DNA of 64,000 nt. Origin: Mycolicibacterium monacense. Its GTDB lineage: Bacteria; Actinomycetota; Actinomycetes; Mycobacteriales; Mycobacteriaceae. This document shows, piece by piece, positions 9,645 through 16,924 of the stretch (positions are counted from its first letter, which is position 1; each line of letters starts with the position of its first letter). The stretch spans positions 4,402,001-4,466,000 of the forward strand of contig NZ_AP022617.1 in the NCBI RefSeq assembly GCF_010731575.1, in the 5' to 3' direction. The notes below the pieces were generated by a model, which was given only the letters and a program-made list of their open reading frames with translations, did no database searches and was not told where the DNA came from. Position numbers and translations under genes: made by a program.

Positions 9645-9967
9645 TCGAGCTTAAGGAGGGGCCGCAGATCGTCCAAGCGGTCGAACAGATGCCAGACGTA
9701 GGCCGAGGAACCGTCCTCGCGGTGCGGGTGCAGATCGGCCAGGTCGGGGTCGTTGCGGTAGCTGTTGAACGCTTCCTTCGACTCCCATTCGACCAGGATC
9801 AACACCTGGCGGGGTTCGATGTCACCGGTGACCGACTCACGGAACTTGCCGAGCGCGACGACACGGCCGCCGTGGGCGGTCACCGCGGCGGGCGAACGCC
9901 GGGCGTAGGCCAGGTATTCGTCGCGGTTCGCGACGTCGAACAGGTTGAGCGCATACACCGGCGACAT
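9641..9967 (-). CDS. DUF1330-like dimeric alpha/beta-barrel protein
   Basis: About 108 residues with the ferredoxin-like pattern of DUF1330/NIPSNAP-type proteins: MSPVYALNLFDVANRDEYLAY, a central GGRVVALGKF, and LILVEWESKEAFNSYRNDP. The longer open frame to 10129 runs through the antisense of the next gene and lacks family similarity, so the ATG at 9967 is chosen. The stop overlaps the P450 start by a few bases, implying co-translation. The function is unknown. Confidence 0.7.
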   Translation of the reverse strand: MSPVYALNLFDVANRDEYLAYARRSPAAVTAHGGRVVALGKFRESVTGDIEPRQVLILVEWESKEAFNSYRNDPDLADLHPHREDGSSAYVWHLFDRLDDLRPLLKLE

Positions 9968-9989
9968 GGCCGGAAACGCTACCGTCCGC

Positions 9990-11726
9990 TCAGTCACCGC
10001 CGCCGAAGGACGGGAACGGCCACACCGAATCCTCGCCGCCCGACGATCCGCCTCCGTCGTAGGACCCGGAGCCGGACCCTGAGCCAGACCCTGAGCCGTA
10101 GTCACCGCGACTCGACCCGGAACCGCCACCCGAACTCGAGGGCGGGTAGTACGGATTCGACGGCGCCTGGGGCACCGACGGCACGTAGGGCGTCTGGGGC
10201 ACCGACGGCACGTACGGCGTCTGGGGCACCTGCGGCACGACAGGCTTCGGCGCTTGCGGCACCGTCGGAACGGTCGGCCGCTGAGGCCAGTAGTCGTCGT
10301 CCTGCTTCGGCGGCGTCTGCGGCTTCGGCTGCCACGGGTTCGGCCACGACGGGCGTTCGGGCTCGTCGTCGTCGCGGAAGATCGGCGGCAGCTGGGGCCG
10401 CGGCAACCGGATGACCGGGGGCGGCAACACCACCGGCGGCCGGAACACCGGCGCCGGGAGAACCGGGACCGGCGCGGGCACCGGCGCTGCGGAAATCGGC
10501 GCGGGCACGGGGGCGGGCGGCGCCGCGGGGAGCGGCGCGGGTGCCGGGGGTGCCGCCGGGACGGGAGCCTTCTCGACGTACACGGTGCGGGGCGCAGCCG
10601 GGGCCGGGGCCGGGGCCTCCCGCACGACAGGCACCGGAGCCTTGATGGTCTCGGCCGGCGGGGCGGGCGGGGCGACCGCCGGCTGAGCCTCCGGCGCGGG
10701 CGCCGGACGGGGTGCCTGCGCGCTGGGAACGATGGCGGCCTCGGCGGGGCTGGGCCGCTGGTCGGCGGTGGGGCGGATGTTCACGGCCAACGAGATGACC
10801 AGGGCCACCACGCCGACCACGAAGATCGACGACAGGGCGCTGCCGACCAGCAGGAACGGCTTGCGGTTCTCGTCGTCGGCCGGGGTGGGGGCGGCCTCGG
10901 GCTCGGCGAACACCATTTGCGGTGCGGCGGCGGCGCTGCTGACCGGGGCCAGCTGCGTGGCGGCGGCGCCGAACGCGGCATACGAGCTGCCCGCGGTGGT
11001 TCCCTCCTCGGGATCCTGCGAGTAGGCCAGCCCGACGGTCGAGGCCTCGAAGTCCGGTGCGTGCGCGGATGCCAGGGCCGCACCGCGGGCCAGCGCGAGC
11101 TCGGGTTCCTCCGGGGCGTTGATCGGCAGCGACAGCAGACGTCCGAGATGCGCCTTGACCTCGCTGACGTCGACGCCGGAGCCGACGACGAACATGCCCT
11201 GCGGCGGGGAGTCCTGGGCGTCGACGGCGGCGGCCATCTCGGTGAGCACGGCCATCGCGTCGGTGCTGTGCAGGCTGCGGCTGAGCACCTTGGTGACCGA
11301 CCCGTCGTCGGTCTGCACGACCGACAGCGTGGCGGCGTCGCGGTCGATGAAGAACAGCGCTGTGGCGGTGTAGCCGACGGCGCGGCCGACCGCCTGGGCC
11401 AGCGATGCCGCGGCGTGACCCTCGGACACGAGCATGACGTCTTCGATGCCGCGTGCTGTGAGCGTGTCGCGCAGGGCGGCCGCCGAGGCGTGATCACTCC
11501 ACGCCACGCCGACCGACCGGAGGTGGTGGCCGCCCGCGGCGGCGCTCTCCTGCGTGCCGAGCACCGCGGCGACGACCTGATCGGCCGCGTTCGACGTTGC
11601 TGAGCCTTCGACAGCGTTGATGTCGAAGACGTCGTGGTCGACGGTCACCCCGTCGGCCTTCTCGCCTTCGACCAGCACCATGCGGACCGTCGTCGGTGTC
11701 ATCGAGACACCAAGTACGATGTCCAC
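9990..11726 (-). CDS. Mycobacterial membrane protein with actin/Hsp70-like N-domain and Pro-rich tail (DUF7159-like)
   Basis: From a GTG at 11726 the protein begins VDIVLGVSMTPTTVRMVLVEG, matching the start of the paralogue at 44,280-45,575. The longer frame to 11807 has no counterpart there. The first 280 or so residues resemble the FtsA/Hsp70-type ATPase core, with an LGVS-type phosphate-loop start. A single membrane helix follows near residue 300 (LVGSALSSIFVVGVVALVISLAV). The outer part is Pro/Ala-rich and ends in a Gly/Ser-rich tail with tandem VPQTPYVPS repeats. An envelope role is inferred; the function is unknown. Confidence 0.7.
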   Translation of the reverse strand: MDIVLGVSMTPTTVRMVLVEGEKADGVTVDHDVFDINAVEGSATSNAADQVVAAVLGTQESAAAGGHHLRSVGVAWSDHASAAALRDTLTARGIEDVMLVSEGHAAASLAQAVGRAVGYTATALFFIDRDAATLSVVQTDDGSVTKVLSRSLHSTDAMAVLTEMAAAVDAQDSPPQGMFVVGSGVDVSEVKAHLGRLLSLPINAPEEPELALARGAALASAHAPDFEASTVGLAYSQDPEEGTTAGSSYAAFGAAATQLAPVSSAAAAPQMVFAEPEAAPTPADDENRKPFLLVGSALSSIFVVGVVALVISLAVNIRPTADQRPSPAEAAIVPSAQAPRPAPAPEAQPAVAPPAPPAETIKAPVPVVREAPAPAPAAPRTVYVEKAPVPAAPPAPAPLPAAPPAPVPAPISAAPVPAPVPVLPAPVFRPPVVLPPPVIRLPRPQLPPIFRDDDEPERPSWPNPWQPKPQTPPKQDDDYWPQRPTVPTVPQAPKPVVPQVPQTPYVPSVPQTPYVPSVPQAPSNPYYPPSSSGGGSGSSRGDYGSGSGSGSGSGSYDGGGSSGGEDSVWPFPSFGGGD

Positions 11727-12082
11727 CAAGCCCTCCAAAAGTTTGCTATATCGATTATGCCGTCCCGGCGCGCCCGAACCGAACGAGCCGACAACTAGAA
11801 CCTTCATCGCCGCGACCTGCCGAGTCGTTACACGCCACGGCGTTAGCTGATCGCGTACGAGAAACCCTACTCGGAACTACGACAACCGGCCCCTGCCAGT
11901 TCGAATTCCCCGCGCTGAGTCTGCGCCCACGGCGTCGCGTTCTCGCATGTCTGCGACGTGGCCGGCCTGCGCCGTCGTTCGTGACCAGGTGGCGAAGTTT
12001 CGGGCCAATCTCCGCCGTGCGGTCACGAACGTGGCGCGGTGTCTTCTCGCGCATCGGCACCCTGGCGCAGGGCCGAACAGAC
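11727..12082. other. Intergenic, no gene seen
   Basis: About 355 bp lie between the Pro-rich membrane protein gene and dcd. Open frames here are short or shadow-like. The stretch near 11740-11760 is comparatively AT-rich and is probably the leader of the leftward membrane-protein gene. No clear hairpin terminator for dcd was found. Confidence 0.4.
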
Positions 12083-12655
12083 TCAGCTCAGCTTGATGAA
12101 GTTCTGGTAGGACCGCGAGGGTGTCGGCCCGCGTTGACCCTGGTATTTCGAGCCGACCTTGGCGCTGCCGTAGGGGTGTTCGGCCGGGCTGGTCAGGCGC
12201 AGCAGGCAGAGCTGGCCGATCTTCATGCCGGGCCACAGTGTGATCGGCAGGTTGGCGACGTTGGAGAGTTCGAGGGTGATGTGGCCGCTGAACCCGGGGT
12301 CGATGAAACCGGCCGTCGAATGGGTCAGCAGGCCGAGGCGCCCGAGCGACGATTTGCCCTCGAGCCGGCCGGCCAGGTCGTCGGGCAGGGTGCACGTCTC
12401 GAGCGTCGAGCCGAGCACGAACTCACCGGGATGCAGGACGAACGGCTCACCAGGCGACGGTTCGACGAGGCTGGTCAGTTCGTCCTGCTGCTTGGCCGGG
12501 TCGATGTGGGTGTAGCGGGTGTTGTTGAAGACCCGGAACAGGGTGTCGAGGCGGACGTCGACGCTCGACGGCTGCACCAGGCTGTCCTCGAACGGATCGA
12601 TGCCCAGCCGTCCGGCGTCGATCTCGGCGCGGATATCACGATCGGAGAGCAGCAC
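12083..12655 (-). CDS. dcd: dCTP deaminase, dUMP-forming (bifunctional Dcd)
   Basis: A 190-residue member of the Dcd/DUT trimer family. Mycobacterial Dcd deaminates dCTP and hydrolyses the product to dUMP, supplying thymidylate synthesis while limiting dUTP. The active-site segments [20 protein letters not shown] and GHITLELSN (catalytic Glu) are complete, and the C-terminal lid [17 protein letters not shown] is present. Length and start (ATG at 12655) match the family. It lies next to tRNA-Gly, as in other mycobacteria. Confidence 0.95.
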   Translation of the reverse strand: MLLSDRDIRAEIDAGRLGIDPFEDSLVQPSSVDVRLDTLFRVFNNTRYTHIDPAKQQDELTSLVEPSPGEPFVLHPGEFVLGSTLETCTLPDDLAGRLEGKSSLGRLGLLTHSTAGFIDPGFSGHITLELSNVANLPITLWPGMKIGQLCLLRLTSPAEHPYGSAKVGSKYQGQRGPTPSRSYQNFIKLS

Positions 12656-12714
12656 CCGACGAGACTATCGGCTCGGAGTGATAATCTCCGTGATCACCAG
12701 CGTGAGCTGGCAAG

Positions 12715-12785
12715 GCCGATGTAGTTCAATGGCAGAACATCAGCTTCCCAAGCTGAATACGCGGGTTCGATTCCCGTCATCGGCT
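12715..12785 (+). tRNA. tRNA-Gly (anticodon CCC)
   Basis: The acceptor stem GCCGATG (12715-12721) pairs with CATCGGC (12778-12784). The anticodon stem TCAGC/GCTGA (12740-12744, 12752-12756) encloses the loop TTCCCAA with anticodon CCC at 12747-12749, reading GGG. The T arm GCGGG/CCCGT encloses TTCGATT. The discriminator is T at 12785 and CCA is encoded at 12786-12788. The gene stays intact after integration because the element carries a copy of its 3' end, found again at 27,815-27,857. Confidence 0.96.
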
Positions 12786-12788
12786 CCA
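12746..12788 (+). repeat. attL core (43-bp direct repeat, inside tRNA-Gly)
   Basis: This runs from the anticodon loop through the encoded CCA of tRNA-Gly and is identical base for base to 27,815-27,857. Identity stops on both sides (T/A at the left, A/C at the right). The integrase stop codon lies 83 bp inside, as expected for a tyrosine-integrase element. Confidence 0.93.
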
Positions 12789-12870
12789 AGTGCCCTGCTA
12801 GGTGCGGCACAGGAGTTCGCCAGCTAACAGGAAAGCTCGAAATTCCGTACTTTCCCCGTACAAACGATTC

Positions 12871-14040
12871 TCAAGCTTGGTTGCTGGCCCATGTCTCCAA
12901 CACGTCGCGGGCATCTGGGCCGGCCGTCACCCGCTGAACGTAATGCCCTTCGGTTGTGGCGAGCTGGGCGTGCGCAAGCTGACGTTGGGCCGCTTCGACA
13001 CCAAGTCCATCGCGCACGACCGTCGCGACGGTCCGGCGGAAACTGTGTGGTGTCACCCACTTGAGGTGTTCGTGGCCGGCAAGCGCTTCGCGCAAGGACG
13101 ACCGGATGTTTGTCAGTGCCACTAGGCCGCCGTCACGGTTGGTTAAGACCGGCCCATCGGGACCCGTCACCGCGTACAGGTCGGCCAGGACCTGGACACC
13201 GAACGCCGGCAAGCTCACAGTGTGCGGGGGCGCGCCGCCTTTGCGTCCGTTCTGCCGATGGAGTGGCTTGCCGGCCACTCTGCCCGCGTCAACCACGGTG
13301 CCGTTCACCGTCACGGTCGGAGGTGTACCGAGGAGGTCGACATCCTCCCACCGGATCGCCAGCACCTCACCCGGCCGCGCACCGGTGGCCGCAAGCAGTT
13401 CGATGAACGCCGGCAGCATCCGACCCCGCCGGGGTCCCGGACCCCTATGTCCGCAGAATGCTCTGACCGCCAGGCGTACCTGCTCAAACTCCATCGCCGT
13501 CAACGCCCTTGCGGGCTTACGAACCAGTTTGGCGGTCCGCGTTTCCCGAATTGGGTTGTTGCCGATCACGTCGAACCTGACAGCCAACGAGTACATGCCC
13601 GAGAGGATGATGCGCATGTAGGTGGCAGGCGCCGGCGACAGGGCCTTCAAGTAGGAATCTGCGCGGCTTGTCGACAACTCCGAGATTCGGAGCGCGCCGA
13701 GCTGATGAGCGCCGTGCAATCTCCACGTATCGCGGTAGAGCGTTGCCGTCCGCTCCCCGATCCGATCCTCAGTGATCTTCACCGGCATCCATGCGTCGAA
13801 CAGGTCGGAAAGCGTCGTGCGATGGTTGATCACCCCGCTGGGCTCCCCGACTGCGAGCTCCGCGGCGATCCGTCGTTTTAGCGTCCGCCGGGCATCCTCG
13901 GCGGACTTTGCAGACCGCGCCTCACGCTCTCGCCTCTTACCGCTATGGAGCCTGACATACGTTGTCGCATAGAAGATTCCATTGCGCTCGCGTTCAGTGA
14001 TCTTGCCATGCTCGCCTGGTGCCATCCGCTGCCTAGGCAT
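12871..14040 (-). CDS. int: Tyrosine-family site-specific integrase
   Basis: A 389-residue phage-type integrase that would recombine attP with the tRNA-Gly attB. It has an N-terminal arm-binding domain (about residues 10-60), a SAM-like core-binding domain (about 70-165) and a catalytic domain. The catalytic set is complete: Arg222 in ATGARPGE, His332 and Arg335 in PHSFRRTVAT, His357 in LAHAQ, and the nucleophile Tyr367 in EGHYVQR. It is adjacent to attL and overlaps the upstream XRE gene by 8 bp, so the two are probably one leftward operon. The gene looks intact. Confidence 0.95.
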   Translation of the reverse strand: MPRQRMAPGEHGKITERERNGIFYATTYVRLHSGKRREREARSAKSAEDARRTLKRRIAAELAVGEPSGVINHRTTLSDLFDAWMPVKITEDRIGERTATLYRDTWRLHGAHQLGALRISELSTSRADSYLKALSPAPATYMRIILSGMYSLAVRFDVIGNNPIRETRTAKLVRKPARALTAMEFEQVRLAVRAFCGHRGPGPRRGRMLPAFIELLAATGARPGEVLAIRWEDVDLLGTPPTVTVNGTVVDAGRVAGKPLHRQNGRKGGAPPHTVSLPAFGVQVLADLYAVTGPDGPVLTNRDGGLVALTNIRSSLREALAGHEHLKWVTPHSFRRTVATVVRDGLGVEAAQRQLAHAQLATTEGHYVQRVTAGPDARDVLETWASNQA

Positions 14041-14539
14041 CGTCTTCCATTCCGCGCAGATCTTCTAGGTACCGATCTCGGGCCACTTGAAGGGACTCGA
14101 TGAGTTCGCGGTACCGTCTCGCTTCATCGATAAGGCGCTCGCGGTATCGCTCCGGCATATTCAGGCGTTTGGCGCCCTCCTCGGCCTGGAAAAGATTGTG
14201 GCGCTGCGTTTCTAGCTTTTCTTCGACTTCGGCGATCAGCATCCGCAGAACCGCCCGATCAGAACGGGCGCCTGGAATGTCGACGCCCGCCGTAGCCCTG
14301 TCCAACCACTTGGACCAATCTGCCTCCAACGCGACACCCAGCGCGATCAGTTCGGGCAGCGTAACCCCCTGCTCACCCTTTTCTATCCGCGGTATCGCCA
14401 CCCGGTGGACAGGTGCGCCGATCTTCTCGGTTGCCTCGGCCAGACGGACGTACGACATGCCCCGTTCTTCCCGCGCCGACCTCACGGCCTCACCAACGCG
14501 TTCTGCGACCTCTCGGGTCCAACTTCGGCTGTCGTCCAT
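14033..14539 (-). CDS. XRE-family regulator, candidate element repressor
   Basis: About 168 residues with an N-terminal Cro/C1-type helix-turn-helix (about 12-70: VGEAVRSAREERGMSYVRLAEA to IPRIEKGEQGVTLPELIALG). A charged helical C-terminal half, probably a coiled coil or dimerisation region, follows. The ATG at 14539 is preferred; the 14578 ATG lies inside a palindrome next to the divergent promoter, and frames further upstream run through the operator. It is divergent from the HTH gene at 14,633, the layout of Stl/C1-type master repressors in satellites and phages. The repressor role is inferred. Confidence 0.75.
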   Translation of the reverse strand: MDDSRSWTREVAERVGEAVRSAREERGMSYVRLAEATEKIGAPVHRVAIPRIEKGEQGVTLPELIALGVALEADWSKWLDRATAGVDIPGARSDRAVLRMLIAEVEEKLETQRHNLFQAEEGAKRLNMPERYRERLIDEARRYRELIESLQVARDRYLEDLRGMEDDA

Positions 14540-14563
14540 GGCGACATCATCGCACAGTTTCTG

Positions 14564-14624
14564 TTGACTTTCCGACATCCCGATGTACTGTCGGGTTCGC
14601 GACAGCACGGTCGCGAACTCGACA
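14564..14624 (+). promoter_or_regulatory. Divergent control region: rightward promoter with palindromic operators
   Basis: A sigma-70/SigA-like promoter reads TTGACT (14564-14569), a 16-bp spacer, then TACTGT (14586-14591). A 36-bp imperfect palindrome overlaps the expected start site. Its arms are TGTCG-G-GTTCGCGAC and GTCGCGAAC-T-CGACA around a 6-bp centre (14589-14624), with one mismatch per 15-bp arm. A smaller palindrome ACATC-CC-GATGT lies at 14575-14586, between the promoter hexamers. These are natural binding sites for the adjacent XRE protein. The Shine-Dalgarno AGGAGG at 14624-14629 serves the HTH gene. Confidence 0.65.
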
Positions 14625-14632
14625 GGAGGCCG

Positions 14633-14827
14633 ATGAACCGGAACAACAATCACGCCGAAGTAGGTGCCCGTCTCGGAGTGAGCCGAACGGTAGTTTTCAA
14701 CCTCTGGGCATCGGGGGATCTGGCCTCGGTCACGATCGGGCGTCGGCGTTTTAGCACGGATCGGCAGATTGACGAGTACCTGGCGCGTCTGGAGCACGCT
14801 GCCCGGCCTGGGCCGGACGCTGCCTGA
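14633..14827 (+). CDS. Small helix-turn-helix protein (excisionase/AlpA-like)
   Basis: A 64-residue protein with a MerR/excisionase-type winged helix: EVGARLGVSRTVVFNLWASGDLASVTIGRRRF, then a DNA-backbone-contacting tail and a helix. It starts at an ATG 3 bp after AGGAGG. The position just right of the operator, divergent from the repressor, is where satellites and phages place Xis or an early activator. Its stop forms TGATG with the next ORF. Confidence 0.7.
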   Translation: MNRNNNHAEVGARLGVSRTVVFNLWASGDLASVTIGRRRFSTDRQIDEYLARLEHAARPGPDAA

Positions 14828-14988
14828 TGCGCTGGCCACAGGAGGATCACGCCGACATCGGCCTGATTCCGAATTCTGACAGCACCGAGGACCTGCGGAG
14901 GGCGACGGCCTCCGTCGGCGCCGGTGCACCAAACACTGGACGGGAACAGGCAACGAACCGCCGCGGCCCATTCGAGCCAAGTACGTAA
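14827..14988 (+). CDS. Small hypothetical ORF (53 aa), translationally coupled
   Basis: An open frame of 53 codons starts at an ATG sharing its A with the upstream TGA (TGATG) and ends in a TAA that overlaps the next ATG (TAATG). It is hydrophilic, begins MRWPQEDHADIGLIPNSDS and matches no family I know. Support comes only from the overlaps at both ends in a chain of similarly joined genes. Confidence 0.4.
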   Translation: MRWPQEDHADIGLIPNSDSTEDLRRATASVGAGAPNTGREQATNRRGPFEPST

Positions 14989-15170
14989 TGGCTGGCCAAC
15001 TCGTCGGTCGAGGGGTCACCGCCTGGAATCTCCCTGGAGCCAGTGTGTCCACGCGGTCAATACGACCTATCCAGATTGGGAATCGAAAACCAGCTTTCGA
15101 GCGGACATGTGCCGCACAGCGCGCGGACGGACTACGAACGCCGGAAGAAGCAAGCAGGTCTACGAGATGA
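14988..15170 (+). CDS. Small hypothetical ORF (60 aa), translationally coupled
   Basis: A 60-codon basic ORF (MAGQLVGRGVTAWNLPG at the start) joined by TAATG upstream and ATGA to the replication-initiator-like gene downstream. No domain is recognised. It may act as a leader whose translation carries ribosomes to the next gene. An alternative reading is untranslated leader sequence. Confidence 0.35.
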   Translation: MAGQLVGRGVTAWNLPGASVSTRSIRPIQIGNRKPAFERTCAAQRADGLRTPEEASRSTR

Positions 15171-15622
15171 GGCGCCGCAACCCTATTTACGTAGTGGGCG
15201 ACAAGCAGCGCACTGGCTACTCGATTCTCTCCGACGAGTTGATCCGCACCGGACCGCACAAAGACGCACTCGGCACCGACGGATTCGCCGTTCTGGCCTA
15301 CCTGCTGTCGGTCGCAACGTCGGCCCAGTCCGGCCGGCGCCTATGGGAGACATCGGCTGCCGAAATTTCCGAGCGTTTCGGCTGGCCTGGGAACCGCCGG
15401 CGCGTCACCGCAGCCATCGGGGCAGCGGTCAAAGATCAGCGGCTTGTGATCCGGGAGTACGTCCGCGACGGCAAGCCGGTACAACGGCGCCGCGCCTACG
15501 TGGTGTGCGCCGGAGGCCGCCGCTTCACCGACGGCGAACTATCTCACTACTCCACACCAATCATTCTGCCGCCCAGACCTTGCCGCAAGTCGGTCGATGA
15601 TCCCGAGGAGGACTTCTGGTGA
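15167..15622 (+). CDS. Winged-helix replication-initiator/replisome-organiser-like protein
   Basis: A 151-residue protein. The segment from about residue 18 to 115 follows the N-terminal winged-helix pattern of phage replisome organisers and DnaD-like Rep proteins: YSILSDELIRTG, DGFAVLAYLLSVA, LWETSAAEISERFGW, a recognition helix NRRRVTAAIGAAVKDQRLV, and a wing ending RRRAYVV. An acidic tail ends DDPEEDFW. An iteron-like array begins 11 bp after its stop, the usual place for an origin bound by such a protein. It starts at an ATG in an ATGA overlap; the longer frame to 14924 has no similarity. Confidence 0.6.
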   Translation: MRRRNPIYVVGDKQRTGYSILSDELIRTGPHKDALGTDGFAVLAYLLSVATSAQSGRRLWETSAAEISERFGWPGNRRRVTAAIGAAVKDQRLVIREYVRDGKPVQRRRAYVVCAGGRRFTDGELSHYSTPIILPPRPCRKSVDDPEEDFW

Positions 15623-15996
15623 CCGCTCAACCTTGCACCACCACTGGGGCATCATCCGCTCATTCAACTTGCACCACCATTGGTGCATGGTGGCTACTGC
15701 CACCTTGCACCAAAAAAAGTACAAGGGCGAAGGTCCGAGCTTGTACCTCCGCCGGTGCAAGACACCTTGCACCCCCGTCGGTGCAACACCTGAAAACCCT
15801 CACCCGTATATACATCCGCTCATGCACCTGGCGGTGCAAGAGCGCCGCAAAACCTCCTACCGAGTCTAGGTATGGGGTTACGCAAACCGGGGACATCCAG
15901 GTAATCCACAGACCGCGTACGCGTGGAATGAGAAGCCACCATGAGCCGACCGATCCCAGGGCGGGGTCGACGACCGCATCGCGGCTGGCGTCATGA
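15619..15996 (+). CDS. Hypothetical ORF overlapping the iteron-like array
   Basis: A 125-codon frame starts with GTG in a GTGA overlap with the initiator-like gene and ends in ATGA with the next HTH gene. Its first half encodes four 12-residue units built on CTTxGA, because the underlying DNA repeats every 36 bp. It is Thr/Cys/Arg-rich and matches nothing I recognise. The repeats may be selected as DNA rather than protein, so expression is uncertain. Confidence 0.35.
   Translation: MTAQPCTTTGASSAHSTCTTIGAWWLLPPCTKKSTRAKVRACTSAGARHLAPPSVQHLKTLTRIYIRSCTWRCKSAAKPPTESRYGVTQTGDIQVIHRPRTRGMRSHHEPTDPRAGSTTASRLAS
15633..15840 (+). repeat. Iteron-like array of TTGCACC...GGTGCAA palindromes; candidate replication origin
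   Basis: Six imperfect inverted repeats of the form TTGCACC-N(4-7)-GGTGCAA. Left arms start at 15633, 15669, 15705 and 15741, an exact 36-bp period, then at 15767 and 15822. The fifth copy (15767-15786) is a perfect 7-bp inverted repeat; the fourth differs by one base. The spacers differ, and AT-richer stretches occur at 15711-15724 and 15807-15814. Lying just after a replication-initiator-like gene, the array fits binding sites at an origin. Confidence 0.65.
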
Positions 15997-16346
15997 AATT
16001 TCCGCCGGACGAAATCGAGTTGCTGCTCTACGCTGTCAACGATCTCATCGTGCGTCGCACACTCGGCAACAAACCCTTGCCGCACGGATTCGCTGCTCTG
16101 CGCGACCGACTCGTCAGTTGCGTAGACGCAACCAAAAGTTGTGCGTCGCAAACCCAATCGTCACCCTCGGTAGTGGAACTCATCGACACGACCGAGGCTG
16201 CAGCGATTCTCAACTGCTCAATGAGCTGGGTGCGAAGCCCTCGCTTTCGCGACCAGCTTGCCGGCCGCGAGATCGGCGGTCGATGGCTATTCCCGCGACA
16301 GACCGTCCTTGAGCACGCTGAACGGAGAGGCAGGTCAGCAAAATGA
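15993..16346 (+). CDS. Helix-turn-helix (HTH_17/excisionase-type) protein
   Basis: A 117-residue protein. The C-terminal half is a MerR-superfamily winged helix: VELIDTTEAAAILNCSMSWVRS followed by LAGREIGGRWLFPRQTVLEHAERRG. The N-terminal half (LLLYAVNDLIVRRTLG) is helical and unassigned. It could be the excisionase or a second regulator. It overlaps its upstream ORF (ATGA) and the next gene (ATGA). Confidence 0.7.
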   Translation: MKFPPDEIELLLYAVNDLIVRRTLGNKPLPHGFAALRDRLVSCVDATKSCASQTQSSPSVVELIDTTEAAAILNCSMSWVRSPRFRDQLAGREIGGRWLFPRQTVLEHAERRGRSAK

Positions 16347-16516
16347 ACCCAACCGACTACCTACGGCTGGGAGTCGAGCAGTACCTCCGAGAGCTGCCGG
16401 ATGACGAATTCAGGGAACTTACTCAGCGGGTGCGGACGCCTGACTCTCGGCGGGAGCCGCCGGAATCCGAGGACGCCGTATACGTTCGAGATCTGTTCGG
16501 TGGTGGCGACGATTAG
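16343..16516 (+). CDS. Small acidic hypothetical protein (57 aa)
   Basis: The start is at an ATG in an ATGA overlap with the HTH gene. The product is acidic, beginning MNPTDYLRLGVEQYLRELPD and ending in FGGGDD. No family is recognised. The two-sided overlap and protein-like composition support a real gene. Confidence 0.5.
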   Translation: MNPTDYLRLGVEQYLRELPDDEFRELTQRVRTPDSRREPPESEDAVYVRDLFGGGDD

Positions 16517-16898
16517 CACCGCAGACAAGCGGTCTGGATTGACGATCGTTCATCGGGTCGCAAGGAATATCGATCAGGAAGCGAAGCGACGCATGCTGGC
16601 GATCGAAGCTGCGCGCGCAACTGCCGAACGCATCGCGGCCCTGCGCCAGAACATCTTTCGAAACGCTGCGTACACCCGCGACCTGCAAGCCGTCGAGACC
16701 GAACCGGAAGCTGCCCGATTACTGATTTCTGCGAGCAACAGTGCCGACAACTTCATGGTGCTCGGCATTCTGCGCATGGCGATCGACAAGCGATGGAACC
16801 AAGTGGTCCAGGCCGGCATCCGTCACTTCGGAGAGCACCCAACATCTGCAGCCATCCAGGAACTCTGGCACCTCACCACAGGCCGCTCCGCGATCTAA
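16500..16898 (+). CDS. Hypothetical helical protein, related to the next gene
   Basis: A 132-residue protein from GTG at 16500 (or 16503), overlapping the small acidic gene by 14-17 bp. It has an N-terminal charged helix (EAKRRMLAIEAARATAERIAAL) and a C-terminal helical domain. That domain's pattern (PEAARLLISASNSADN, AIDKRWNQVVQ) parallels the C-terminus of the protein at 16,925-17,461. A longer frame from 16401 would run through the preceding gene. The function is unknown. Confidence 0.55.
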   Translation: MVATISTADKRSGLTIVHRVARNIDQEAKRRMLAIEAARATAERIAALRQNIFRNAAYTRDLQAVETEPEAARLLISASNSADNFMVLGILRMAIDKRWNQVVQAGIRHFGEHPTSAAIQELWHLTTGRSAI

Positions 16899-16924
16899 CC
16901 ACCCTCGAAAGGAAAACGAACATA

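Noticed and set aside
15633..15840. Regular 36-bp spacing considered as a CRISPR array
   Set aside because: The conserved parts are short palindromic arms of 7 bp rather than 24-36 bp repeats, spacing changes after the fourth copy, and no cas gene is present.
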